Shown here piece after piece: positions 24,659 through 33,429 of a stretch of 39,515 bases of DNA. Made by a program: the position numbers and the translations under genes. The notes below the pieces were generated by a model that ran no database searches, was not told the origin of the DNA, and worked only from the letters and a program-made list of their open reading frames with translations. The stretch's first letter is position 1. Each line of letters opens with the position of its first letter. The stretch spans positions 1 through 39,515 of the forward strand of contig CAUJFU010000340.1 in assembly GCA_963169055.1 (NCBI GenBank), written 5' to 3'. Source of the DNA: Myxococcota bacterium (lineage in GTDB: Bacteria; Myxococcota_C; UBA6777).

Positions 24659-25273
24659 ATGCCATCACAAACCACATCGGCCCGCCCGCCAAAAACCAAG
24701 CGGATCGCCTTTTACGGGGGCAGTTTTAATCCTCCCCACTATAGTCACTTTTTTGCGGCAGCATGGGCGTTATGCAGCGGTGAGGTGGACGAAGTGTGGA
24801 TGGTCCCTTGCGCTGAGCATGCTTTTGGAAAATCGCTGGCCCCTTTCCACGATCGAATCCAAATGTGCAAGCGCGGAGCCTCCGCACTTTCACGCCGCAT
24901 CAAAGTTTCTGACATCGAATCCCACTTGCCTCCCCCCAATTACACCCTCCACACGCTCCAACACCTTCAAGACCAACATCCCAATCACCGGTTCCGATTG
25001 CTCGTAGGGGCCGATATCCTTCACGAAACGCACGCTTGGCGTGAGTTTGATCGCGTTATCGCGATCGCACCCTTGCTTGTGATCGGACGCGTCGGCGTCA
25101 CAGGCGTCGAACAAGGTGAGATCCAACTCCCGCCGCTCTCCTCCACACACATCCGAAAGCGCCTTGTTTCGGGCGATGACGTCACCGAATATCTCCCCGG
25201 ACCTGTACTCGCCTACATCCAAACACACCGCCTCTACCCGCGCCCTCAGCGCGGCTCCCTTGACCCCGTGTAG
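24659..25273 (+). CDS. nadD: Nicotinate-mononucleotide adenylyltransferase
   Basis: 204 residues from ATG 24659; a TTG nine bases earlier is possible. The ribosome site is weak (AAAGG, 11 bases upstream). Signature motifs: GGSFNPPHYSH (nucleotidyltransferase G-x-F-x-P-x-H-x-x-H, here with H-Y-S-H), VWMVP, LLVGADIL, and LSSTHIRKRL, the ISSTxIRxR phosphate-binding motif. It joins nicotinate mononucleotide and ATP to form deamido-NAD, a cytoplasmic step of NAD synthesis. Transcribed divergently from the kinase; no other NAD gene is in the window. Length fits the family. Confidence 0.93.
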   Translation: MPSQTTSARPPKTKRIAFYGGSFNPPHYSHFFAAAWALCSGEVDEVWMVPCAEHAFGKSLAPFHDRIQMCKRGASALSRRIKVSDIESHLPPPNYTLHTLQHLQDQHPNHRFRLLVGADILHETHAWREFDRVIAIAPLLVIGRVGVTGVEQGEIQLPPLSSTHIRKRLVSGDDVTEYLPGPVLAYIQTHRLYPRPQRGSLDPV

Positions 25274-25854
25274 GCGAAGAGATCACAGGCATTTCAACAC
25301 AACGGCTCTCTCGCTTGGACGAGCACGAACACGGCTTTTTTTGGCGACGGCGTAAGTCCTATCCGAACAGCGGATCAAAAAAACGAGACGAACGCCACCC
25401 ACACAAGGTCCAGCGCGAAAGATAGGCCATCGCGAGGTCCAGCACGAAAGGTAGGCCATCGCGATACACCGCATGGCCTATTCACGGGATCGCAAGGCCA
25501 CCAGCGAGGTCTAGCGCGAAAGAGCCGTCGCTACGCATCACACCGCTCACGCACCTTGGCGACACAACAGGCAAAAGCCTTCGGTTCTTGACTTTTTTTG
25601 TTTCGTTGTGGTTCTTGGCGGCCCATGACCCGCTCTTGGTTCGCCTTGGCATCCCATGAAGAAAACATCCACAGCACATCCAAGCTATCTTCGGTGAAGA
25701 TTTTTTTGAAAAGAACAGACGATCTTGTGCGTCATGCACGCGATCTTTGCTCTTTGTGCGCTGCGTTGATGGCGCGATTGTATCCAAACGAAAGAGTTGT
25801 ATTGTTTCGCCCGTTGAGGTGACTCCCTTCATTCGTTGTCCTGAGGAGGACTTG
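25274..25854. other. 581-base intergenic region with short repeats
   Basis: No believable gene. From the nadD stop: a 14-base block shared inverted with 4183-4196; another block (25346-25359) shared with 4261-4274; then 29-base repeat units (25406-25535); then an A/T-rich stretch from about 25590 and a leader with GAGGAGG just before the large lipoprotein gene. A clear promoter was not found. Confidence 0.6.
25406..25535. repeat. 29-base repeats with an inverted element
   Basis: Units 25406-25434 and 25435-25463 (AGGTCCAGCGCGAAAG, then TAGGCCATCGCG) are tandem; a third diverged copy starts at 25507. TAGGCCAT (25452-25459) pairs with ATGGCCTA (25473-25480), giving an 8-bp stem with 13-base loop. 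Confidence 0.75.
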
Positions 25855-28800
25855 ATGTTCCACCCCACTCCCCACAAAAAGCGGATGCCTTGGCAAGCAT
25901 TTTTGTTGATGGCAAGCTTCAGCTTTTTTCTTGTTCAATGTAATCCCGGCACCAACAAAGAAGATTCTTGTTCCCAAGCATCGGACTGTATCGATCTGTT
26001 TGGCCCCGGCTATCTGTGTACCGCAGGAAAATGCCGAAAGTACCAAATCAACAACGATCCCCCCATCGCAGATCCCGGTGCGTTTCAGCGCGTTCGCCAA
26101 AACAGCAAGGTCATCCTCGACGGCAGCAAGTCACGCGATCCCGAAGCCGGCCCCGTCACCTTCGCTTGGACCTTCGCCAAAAAACCTGACGGTAGCCAAG
26201 CCCAACTCGAAGCCGCCAACACCGCCAAGCCAAGCTTTGTTGCCGATGCAGCGGGCGACTTCATCCTCCATCTAATCGTCAAAGATGACAAAGATCAACC
26301 CAGTCAGCCGCGTCAAGTGACTGTCGAAGTCTTTGGCAAAGACGCAAACGGCGATCCCATCGCCAACGCAGGACAAGATCAGATCTCTGGCGTTGGCGTC
26401 AAAGTCTTGCTTGACGGCAGCACCTCCTCCGATCCAGACGGCGATACGCTGACTTTTGCGTGGACCTTCAAAACCAAACCTGATGGCAGCCAAGCCCAGA
26501 TCGAAGCCGCTGATACTGCCAAGCCCTCTTTTACGCCCGATGTTGCAGGAAAATACACGCTTGAGTTGATCGTCAACGATGGACTCGAATCCAGCCCCCC
26601 TGCGCTCGTCAACATCAACGCTCTTTCGGACTTCGACCTTCAACCTGCCCTCACGGCGCTCGATCCTGCCGAAGGATTCGCAGACACCACCGTCAAATTA
26701 AAAGTCAAAGGCAACGCTTTTTCCGCCCAAGTGCGGATGTTCTTTGATGGCCGCATCCAACCCGTCGAAAACGTCCGATTCCTCTCGGCGACAGAGCTCG
26801 AATGGACCCTCAGCCTCGCAGCACGTGGGCCGGGAAAATACAAAGTCAAAGCCATCAACCCCAACCGCAAAGAGTCCAACGAGCTGGAGTTTGAGGTCAA
26901 AGATCTCCCCACACCCGAGATCACCAGCGTCGATCCGCCCGCTGCCCCCACAGGCGCAAAACTCGAGAAAGTCCGCATCCTCGGCAAAGGCTTCGTCGAA
27001 AAAAGCGAAGTCCTGTTTGAATCGGTTCCGATGCCCACCACCTTTGTTTCTTCTACGGAGATCACCTGCAAACTGGATCTAGCAGGCGTCAATCCCGGGA
27101 AATACACTCTTCGCGTCCGTAACCTCGGAGGGCGCACCTCTTCCACCGCCGACTTTCTGGTCTCTGATTCTCTGCCTCCCCCCGTGTTGGTCGTCTTGAA
27201 TCCCCCTCGTGCGATCACCCAACAAAAGATCCCCTTTAGCGTCCATGGTTCGGGCTTTTCCCAAGGCGCGGTGATCATGTTCGACGGCAAAGCCATCCCT
27301 TCCGATCGCGTCCGCCGCGACGAGATCCAAGCCAAACCCGAACTCGATCTGACCTCCATCCCCGCAGGTACCTACAAAGTCTGGGTGCAAAACCTTGACG
27401 GCCAAACCTCCGCCAAGCTCGACTTTGTGGTCGAAGGCATCGACCCCACCCCCAAACTCGACCGCATCTTGCCCTTCTTTGTGTACCTCGACGATAGCAC
27501 CAACAAACTCGCCATCTACGGCGACTCTTTCCGACAAGGCGCACAAGTCGAAGTCGACGGAAAGATGCTACCCACCAGCGATGTCCGCTTCCAAAGCAGC
27601 ACCTTTATCGAGGCCACCGTCGACACCACCAAAGGCACATGGGGCCCCAAGATCAAAGCCAATGCCTACGTCATCAACCCCGGAAACAAGCGCTCCAACC
27701 CCATCCCCGTCGATATCACCTACCGCCTCCCCTCCATCTCCTCGATCACTCCGTCCACATGGCGAAATTCTTGTGACGCCGAGATCCTGATCCGTGGTGT
27801 CAACTTCCTCCAAAACAAGTCCGAAGTCCGCTTTACCCTCGGAACCACCACCACCCTCTTCCAACAAGCCGGAGGGCTCGGCAGCAATCCCCTCACCTTT
27901 GTGGATGCACGCACCCTCAAACTCACTCTCAAGCAAGGCATGACCGCCGGAACCTACAAGGTCTCCGTTCAAAACGGCCCAAGCGCAATTTCTGCATCCA
28001 CTGATTTCTCCCTTCAGTCCGGCACGACCACCACCACCCCCACGATTAGCACTCTCCAACCCAACGCCGCCCCCGCAGACACCAAAGTCAATATCCTCCT
28101 CTCTTATTCCGGCACGTCGTTTCAACTCGGTGCTGTCGTCTACTTCAACGGAAAGCCTGTTCCTTCCGTGTGCAGCAGTACTTCTTCTTGCTACAGCCTC
28201 ACGGGTGAAGTCGATCTCACGGGCCTCAAGGCCGGCGAATACAACGTTCAAGCCGCCAATCCTTGCGGAACATTGAGCACCCCCGTGAAGTTCGTTGTCC
28301 TCGATCCACCCGCCCCCACCCTCGCCCAAGTCACCCCCACCAGCGCCCTTGTTGGTGAGCAGTTTTTCCTCAGCATCCAAGGCTCCAACTTCCTGCCCAC
28401 TTCCGCCATCTACTTTGGCACCTCCAAGCTCGATATCGTCCACCGCAGCGACAAAGAGATCATCACCAAAGATCGTATCGATCTCACAGGCAAAACCCCC
28501 GGAACCGTCGATGTCTACGTCGATAACCAAAACGGCCAAAAGACCGACAAACTCAAGTTTTCGATCCTCGCCACCAACCCCAAGCTGCGCATCGCCAACG
28601 TCTCACAAAGCAGCTACAAACGCGGTATCGTCTACAACGGCGTCACCCTCACAGGCAACGGCTTCACCCAAAACTCCGAAGCCTACTTCAACGGCCAAAA
28701 AGTCACCCTCAAGTATGTCTCCGCCTCCCAACTGACGGTCGACGGCCTCGACTTCAAGATCCCCGCAGGCGTCTACTATCTCTACATCCAAGACGGAACC

Positions 28801-30951
28801 GACAAAAGCAACGAGTATCCGCTCTTTGCAGAAGCCGAGCCGCCCCCAATCATGGATCACCTCAGCCCCGCAACCGAGTTTGTAGGCCGAAGCTTCAGCT
28901 TTTACGTTTACGGTAGCCGCTTCTGTACCGCCCAAGGTTCGAGCTGCCAAAGCCTCCCGATTGTCCGCATCCTTGACGCCCAAGGCAACGACTACGGAAC
29001 CCACAGCACCAACAAAAAATACAACGTCACCAGTTCTTATCTCGGCTCTTCTTATGCTTATGTCTATGGAACCCTCAACACCTCCGGCATGAACGGCGAA
29101 TCCTACAAGGTCTACTTTGAGCTTCCCACAGGCGAGCGCAGCAGCCCCGCTGTCCTTCAACTCAACGAACTCCCCAACCCCGTGATCGACAGCCTCTCGT
29201 GGTCTCCTAGCACCACGATCTATCCCGACCGTGTATTCTCTTCTGTGACCGTCTATGGAAAGTATTATCGCGCCCTTCCTCCCGACCCCGAATTCCTCGT
29301 GGATGGAAAACCCTACATCTCCGATCCGCCCAAACCCCCCACCTGTTATATGTCCAGCCCCACATACACCTACTGCTACCTCTATAACTTCAGTACAGCC
29401 GGACTGACCGCAGGTAGCCACACCATCCAGTACAAAACCACGATCAACGGCAAAGTGTGGACCTCTCAACTCTTTTCCTTCACCCTTAATACGCCGCCTC
29501 CGCCCACCGTCACCTCCATCACCCCCAACGTCGGCAGCCAAGGCTCCCAAGTGACCGCTACGATCAAAGGTTCTAACCTCGCAAGCGGTGCCTACATCCT
29601 GACCACCAACCTCCAAGTCATCCCCACCCTTTACAAGTCCGCCTCCGAACTCACCATGCTCGTCAATACTGCGGGTCTCAACCCCGGACTCAATCAGATG
29701 GTGCTGTCCAACCCCGACGGCCAACAATCCGCCCCCTTCAACTTTAGCGTGATCCCCAAGATCCCCGCCATGATCACCTACACAAGCCCCGATGTCCTCG
29801 GTTCTGGCGCACAATCCCTCACCCTCTACGGCCTCGGCATCGCCGCCACAGACACCCTCTCCATCGACGGCCAAACCGTCAATGCCACCTTCCGCACCGG
29901 CACCGAAGACAACTTCTACGTCGCCTCTTACAACTTCCCCATCAAAACAGGCCCCTACCTGCTCCAGATCACCAAAGCCGACGGCACAAAATCCAACGTC
30001 TTTGAACTCGGAAACAACGAAGACAAACCCCATATCCGTTATCTCAGTCCGCGTTATATCCGATCGGCAACTTCCACGACGTTGTACGCCTATGCTTCGG
30101 GCCTTGCGGCCTTGGGCGTGGAGATCCGCATCAACGGGGTCTTGCAAGCCAACCCCTATCTCTCCACCACCTATATCCGCACCGCAAGCAGCGGATACAC
30201 CGCCCCAACCGTCTCCGTCCCCACCGAATACACCGTCGAGATCAAAAATCCCAACGGCAAAACGGACTCCGCCAAATTCACCGTCCTTCCGTCCTCAGGC
30301 CCCTATATCTCTTCTTCGTACGACGAATACGTGAGCCACGGCGTACAAAAACTCAACGGCAACGCAAGCAGCACCACAGGCGATTGGTACATCTACGGCA
30401 GCGGCTTTACCTCGACTTCCAAGATCCACATCGACGGAGCAGAAGTCCCCACACGCTATAGTTCGAGCTCTTACCTCTACCTCGCCGCTCCTTATAGCCT
30501 CGCAGGAAAATCAGGCCGCGTCCCGATCAAAGTGATGCTTGGAACCACCCCAACCAACACCATCTATCTCAATCTGCAAACGGGACTTCATCTCGGAGAG
30601 CGCGCTCGTTCGGTCGCCTTGAATCCCTTCTGGTCTTATCCAAGCAAAACCCTTGACGTCGAACTCAACGTGATGCCTTGGAGTACCTCGTACAATCAAC
30701 CTTTTGGCGAGCAATACACCAACCAAAACTGGAAAAGCTACGAAGTGATCGTCAAAGGCCCGGGTATCACGGCCCCCAAAGTCTACAACTTCGTCAGTTG
30801 CACAGGCACCAGCTCCACCACGGATCCCCGACGTTGCAAGATCTCGATCGATACGACGGGATGGCAAGTCGGCGTGTACTCCTTCCATGTTCGCCACAAA
30901 ACAAGCCTCGAATCCTCGGGTGGTACGGGCTTTGCGATCGTCCAGCCCTAA
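25855..30951 (+). CDS. Giant PKD + IPT/TIG repeat lipoprotein
   Basis: 1698 residues from ATG 25855 (GAGGAGG five bases upstream). The signal ends FFLVQC, giving a lipid Cys at about 29 with an unusual Gln before it. A small four-Cys segment (39-60) follows, then two PKD-like domains: PPIADPGAFQRVRQN...DGSKSRDPEAGP (about 70-160) and DPIANAGQDQ...DGSTSSDPDGDT (about 165-250). The rest is about fourteen IPT/TIG-like Ig domains of about 90 residues each, recognisable by starts such as PEITSVDPPAA or PTVTSITPNVGSQGS and by G-x-x-F and N-P/G-x-x-S-x-x-x-x-F ends. A unique C-terminal domain has two Cys. Likely a long, rigid, surface-exposed adhesin or structural stalk. Its codon bias leaves long open frames on the opposite strand; I consider those shadows. 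Ligand unknown. Confidence 0.85.
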   Translation: MFHPTPHKKRMPWQAFLLMASFSFFLVQCNPGTNKEDSCSQASDCIDLFGPGYLCTAGKCRKYQINNDPPIADPGAFQRVRQNSKVILDGSKSRDPEAGPVTFAWTFAKKPDGSQAQLEAANTAKPSFVADAAGDFILHLIVKDDKDQPSQPRQVTVEVFGKDANGDPIANAGQDQISGVGVKVLLDGSTSSDPDGDTLTFAWTFKTKPDGSQAQIEAADTAKPSFTPDVAGKYTLELIVNDGLESSPPALVNINALSDFDLQPALTALDPAEGFADTTVKLKVKGNAFSAQVRMFFDGRIQPVENVRFLSATELEWTLSLAARGPGKYKVKAINPNRKESNELEFEVKDLPTPEITSVDPPAAPTGAKLEKVRILGKGFVEKSEVLFESVPMPTTFVSSTEITCKLDLAGVNPGKYTLRVRNLGGRTSSTADFLVSDSLPPPVLVVLNPPRAITQQKIPFSVHGSGFSQGAVIMFDGKAIPSDRVRRDEIQAKPELDLTSIPAGTYKVWVQNLDGQTSAKLDFVVEGIDPTPKLDRILPFFVYLDDSTNKLAIYGDSFRQGAQVEVDGKMLPTSDVRFQSSTFIEATVDTTKGTWGPKIKANAYVINPGNKRSNPIPVDITYRLPSISSITPSTWRNSCDAEILIRGVNFLQNKSEVRFTLGTTTTLFQQAGGLGSNPLTFVDARTLKLTLKQGMTAGTYKVSVQNGPSAISASTDFSLQSGTTTTTPTISTLQPNAAPADTKVNILLSYSGTSFQLGAVVYFNGKPVPSVCSSTSSCYSLTGEVDLTGLKAGEYNVQAANPCGTLSTPVKFVVLDPPAPTLAQVTPTSALVGEQFFLSIQGSNFLPTSAIYFGTSKLDIVHRSDKEIITKDRIDLTGKTPGTVDVYVDNQNGQKTDKLKFSILATNPKLRIANVSQSSYKRGIVYNGVTLTGNGFTQNSEAYFNGQKVTLKYVSASQLTVDGLDFKIPAGVYYLYIQDGTDKSNEYPLFAEAEPPPIMDHLSPATEFVGRSFSFYVYGSRFCTAQGSSCQSLPIVRILDAQGNDYGTHSTNKKYNVTSSYLGSSYAYVYGTLNTSGMNGESYKVYFELPTGERSSPAVLQLNELPNPVIDSLSWSPSTTIYPDRVFSSVTVYGKYYRALPPDPEFLVDGKPYISDPPKPPTCYMSSPTYTYCYLYNFSTAGLTAGSHTIQYKTTINGKVWTSQLFSFTLNTPPPPTVTSITPNVGSQGSQVTATIKGSNLASGAYILTTNLQVIPTLYKSASELTMLVNTAGLNPGLNQMVLSNPDGQQSAPFNFSVIPKIPAMITYTSPDVLGSGAQSLTLYGLGIAATDTLSIDGQTVNATFRTGTEDNFYVASYNFPIKTGPYLLQITKADGTKSNVFELGNNEDKPHIRYLSPRYIRSATSTTLYAYASGLAALGVEIRINGVLQANPYLSTTYIRTASSGYTAPTVSVPTEYTVEIKNPNGKTDSAKFTVLPSSGPYISSSYDEYVSHGVQKLNGNASSTTGDWYIYGSGFTSTSKIHIDGAEVPTRYSSSSYLYLAAPYSLAGKSGRVPIKVMLGTTPTNTIYLNLQTGLHLGERARSVALNPFWSYPSKTLDVELNVMPWSTSYNQPFGEQYTNQNWKSYEVIVKGPGITAPKVYNFVSCTGTSSTTDPRRCKISIDTTGWQVGVYSFHVRHKTSLESSGGTGFAIVQP

Positions 30952-31396
30952 CCCCTCCGTCCACAACCATCCGCTCTCCCCACCCCATCGGCCTTTCTGC
31001 TCCAAACAACCCGTGTCCCCCATCCCATCGGCCTTTTTGCTATAGACCGTCCGTTTTCCCCATCCCATCGGCCTTTCTTCCATAGACCGTCCGTTTTCCC
31101 CATCCCATCGGTCTTTTCTGCTATAGACCATCTATTATACCCATCTCATGGGCTTTTCCACGTCCATCCACCAAGCCTTCCCTTTCCCATCGGCTCGCAG
31201 ATCGCTTCCGTAGACGAGAGCTTCTTGACAAAAGCAAAGATACTTCCCTCTTCCCATCGGCTCGCGGATCGTGGTATGCCTTCTGCGCGTATGTCTATGT
31301 TTGGGTTGATCATTGAGAAAGACGTGGCGCAAAGCGAGCGCGAACAACGCGATATCACAAGAAGCAAGAGCGCCCAAACAACGATGGAGAAGAAGA
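30952..31396. other. 445-base intergenic region, mostly a pyrimidine-rich repeat array
   Basis: Starts with the 40-base tandem array (30955-31170), then two further related TTCCCATCGGCTCGC copies (31194 and 31251 region), then the start region of the OmpA-like gene. No gene recognised. Confidence 0.7.
30955..31170 (+). repeat. 40-base pyrimidine-rich tandem array downstream of the giant lipoprotein
   Basis: About five copies with exact 40-base steps at 30981, 31021, 31061, 31101 and a slightly shifted copy at 31142. The core is CATCCCATCGGCC followed by CTTT and, later, GACCGTCCGTTTTCCC. One unit has 16 C and 6 G. It has no unique spacers, so it is not a CRISPR array. C over G in the transcript sense suggests a Rho-dependent termination region. 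Confidence 0.85.
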
Positions 31397-32251
31397 ATGC
31401 GATGGATTCGATGGTGTTTGATCGGTGTCGTGGTGATGAGTCAATGGGGGTGTATTTGGAAGAGTGAACATCTCAAGCTGATGGGAGAAAAAGACCAACA
31501 GATCGCAGGACTGGAAAAAGACAAAAGCGATCTGACTGCGCGGCTGAAAGCGCGCAACCAAGCGCTGCGTGCGATGACCCAAGATCGAAACAAGCTCCGA
31601 AGATTGAGCGAGCGACTACAGTCACGGATCGACCAACTGAAGTTAGCCCGCCAACAATGCGAAGACCGTGTGCGCGCCCTCGCCGACAAAGGCGACGAAA
31701 AAACCCGCAAGCTCCAACAAGCCCTCGAACAGATCCAACGCTTGCAAGATATCGCAAACCGCCGAAAAGCCCTGTTTGATCGGCTGAAAAACTCCTTCAA
31801 AGCGATGACTGATGCAGGCAAGTTGCGTGTGCGCATGGTCAACGGGATGTTGATCGTTCAGCTCGAAGAAAGCATCCTTTTTGCCAGCGGACAATCCACC
31901 GTCAAAGGCGAAGGCTCCGAAGCAATCGCCCAATTGACCGACATCCTCAAAGGCATGCAACGTCGTTGGCAAGTCGCCGGACACACCGACAGCGTCGGCA
32001 AACCCGCCGTCAACTGGTCGCTTTCCGTTCAACGCGCCCTTGCCGTCTTGCGTGTGATGCTCAAAGCTGGAATGCCCCCCGAACTGATATCCGCCGCTGG
32101 CTTCGGACAATACCAACCCACCGCCTCCAACGAAAGCAAAGAAGATCGCGCACGCAACCGACGTACCGAGATCGTCTTGGTTCCCAACCTCCAAGAACTC
32201 CAACTCGCCCAAGCCCCCGCCCCTCTCCAAGTCTGTATGGCAGCACGCTGA
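31397..32251 (+). CDS. OmpA/Pal-like peptidoglycan-binding lipoprotein
   Basis: 284 residues from ATG 31397 (GGAG seven bases upstream). Signal MRWIRWCLIGVVVMSQWGC gives lipidated Cys19 with atypical residues before it. Residues about 27-130 form a charged coiled coil (EKDQQIAGLEKDKSDLTARL, RLSERLQSRIDQLKLARQQ). Residues about 160-275 form an OmpA-type domain: ILFASGQSTVKGEGSEAIAQL, GHTDSVGKPAVNWSLSVQRA, AAGFGQYQP, and the RARNRRTEIVL motif with the Arg and Asp residues that bind diaminopimelate. It probably links the outer membrane to peptidoglycan. It follows the repeat array; the next gene starts 73 bases later. Confidence 0.9.
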   Translation: MRWIRWCLIGVVVMSQWGCIWKSEHLKLMGEKDQQIAGLEKDKSDLTARLKARNQALRAMTQDRNKLRRLSERLQSRIDQLKLARQQCEDRVRALADKGDEKTRKLQQALEQIQRLQDIANRRKALFDRLKNSFKAMTDAGKLRVRMVNGMLIVQLEESILFASGQSTVKGEGSEAIAQLTDILKGMQRRWQVAGHTDSVGKPAVNWSLSVQRALAVLRVMLKAGMPPELISAAGFGQYQPTASNESKEDRARNRRTEIVLVPNLQELQLAQAPAPLQVCMAAR

Positions 32252-32324
32252 ACCTTCGTTGCTTTTGCCCTCGCCGCCTGTCGTTGGGTTTGAGTTTGTG
32301 GGGCGTCACCAAACAGAAAACAAC

Positions 32325-33278
32325 ATGCCTTTTCTTTTTAACCTACCACAGATCGAACATCCCGATACTTGGCGCACTTTCTGTCCGCATCTCACCCTCA
32401 CCACCGAATCCAACCTCACCACCGAACCCGCCCTTACCACCGCAACGCTCTGTACCGCCCTCACCACCGAAGACTCCAACCACCACAAAGCCCAACTGAT
32501 CCACGATGGCTACTTTGCCCATCCGACCTTCTTTTCCCGCCCCGTAGTGGATCGGATTGCAACTGCCATCGAACAGATTACGGAAGCAACGGGGGCAGCG
32601 ATCTGGGCTTTGCTTTACGATGATCTGTGGGAGATGATGTGCGCCTTGCATCCGTGCTTAACGCCTCTTCTTGGATCGCGAGTTCAACTTTTGCCGGACA
32701 TCTGGGTGTGGAACCTCCGACCCAACGGCCAAGATCGCGGTTGGAGTCCACACCGCGACCGAGAGAGGGGCAGTGTTCCTGTGGGCGAGCTTCCACGCCT
32801 ACTGACCGTATGGATCGCTCTAACTGATGCCACCCCCGAAAACGGCTGCATCTACGTCCTCCCCGCGTCCTTTGATCCCCGCTATCATCATGATGGCCGT
32901 CCCAACGAAGAGATCAGCATCCCCTTTCAAGATATCCGCGCCCTTCCCGCTTCCGCAGGTACAGCGCTCGGATGGAGCGCCCGGCTTCTGCATTGGGGTA
33001 GCCGTACCAGCGTCTGGACCCAAACTCCCCGTATCAGCGTGGCTTTTGAGTTCCAATCCCACGACTTTTCTTCGGGTGCGCCGTTTGTTTTGCCCCCCAC
33101 GATTCCGCCTTTTTCACTTCGCCTCGGACTCGTCGCTCGCCAACTGCTTCAATACCGCCATTTTGTCCATCTCACCGAAGAAATGGAGAGCGTCTGCCGA
33201 TATCTCGCAAACAAGCACCTCCCCCAAAAGCGTCGGTTTTCCGACGTCCTTGCAAAGCTATTTTCTAAACCCTCGTAG
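32325..33278 (+). CDS. Phytanoyl-CoA dioxygenase (PhyH)-like Fe(II)/2-oxoglutarate oxygenase
   Basis: 317 residues from ATG 32325; no good ribosome site. After a Thr-rich N-terminus (LTLTTESNLTTEPALTT) comes a double-stranded beta-helix fold. The iron triad is His142 and Asp144 in SPHRDRE and a distal His222 in RLLHWGSRTS; Arg235 in PRISVAFEF may bind 2-oxoglutarate. The family hydroxylates small molecules such as CoA esters or natural products. No partner genes hint at its substrate. It ends tail to tail with the metalloprotease gene, with a hairpin between. Confidence 0.75.
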   Translation: MPFLFNLPQIEHPDTWRTFCPHLTLTTESNLTTEPALTTATLCTALTTEDSNHHKAQLIHDGYFAHPTFFSRPVVDRIATAIEQITEATGAAIWALLYDDLWEMMCALHPCLTPLLGSRVQLLPDIWVWNLRPNGQDRGWSPHRDRERGSVPVGELPRLLTVWIALTDATPENGCIYVLPASFDPRYHHDGRPNEEISIPFQDIRALPASAGTALGWSARLLHWGSRTSVWTQTPRISVAFEFQSHDFSSGAPFVLPPTIPPFSLRLGLVARQLLQYRHFVHLTEEMESVCRYLANKHLPQKRRFSDVLAKLFSKPS

Positions 33279-33343
33279 GTCTTAGGCAGCTCATACGATA
33301 TCCGAAAGATGTGTGATCAAAGGGTAGGTGCGATCCGCTGTAA

Positions 33344-33378
33344 CTGCCCTGTGGTTGGGCAGCCCCCTGTGGCTGCCC
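33344..33378. terminator. Competing hairpins between convergent genes
   Basis: GGGCAGCC (33357-33364), 6-base loop, GGCTGCCC (33371-33378) is a perfect 8-bp stem. An alternative 6-bp stem CTGCCC/GGGCAG (33344-33362) uses the same left arm. A short T-run (ACGTTTT) follows on the plus strand. Likely a bidirectional terminator for the dioxygenase and the metalloprotease genes. Confidence 0.6.
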
Positions 33379-33429
33379 CTACGTTTTACGATCATGCGAT
33401 GAGCGGATTTCTTATCCGTTGGAAGCTGC

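Noticed and set aside
28603-30147. 514-codon minus-strand open frame inside the giant lipoprotein gene
   Set aside because: Sequence is Gly/Val/Asp-rich without domains; explained by codon bias of the plus-strand gene.
30955-31170. 40-base repeats as a CRISPR array
   Set aside because: Copies are directly adjacent without spacers, and no cas genes are present.
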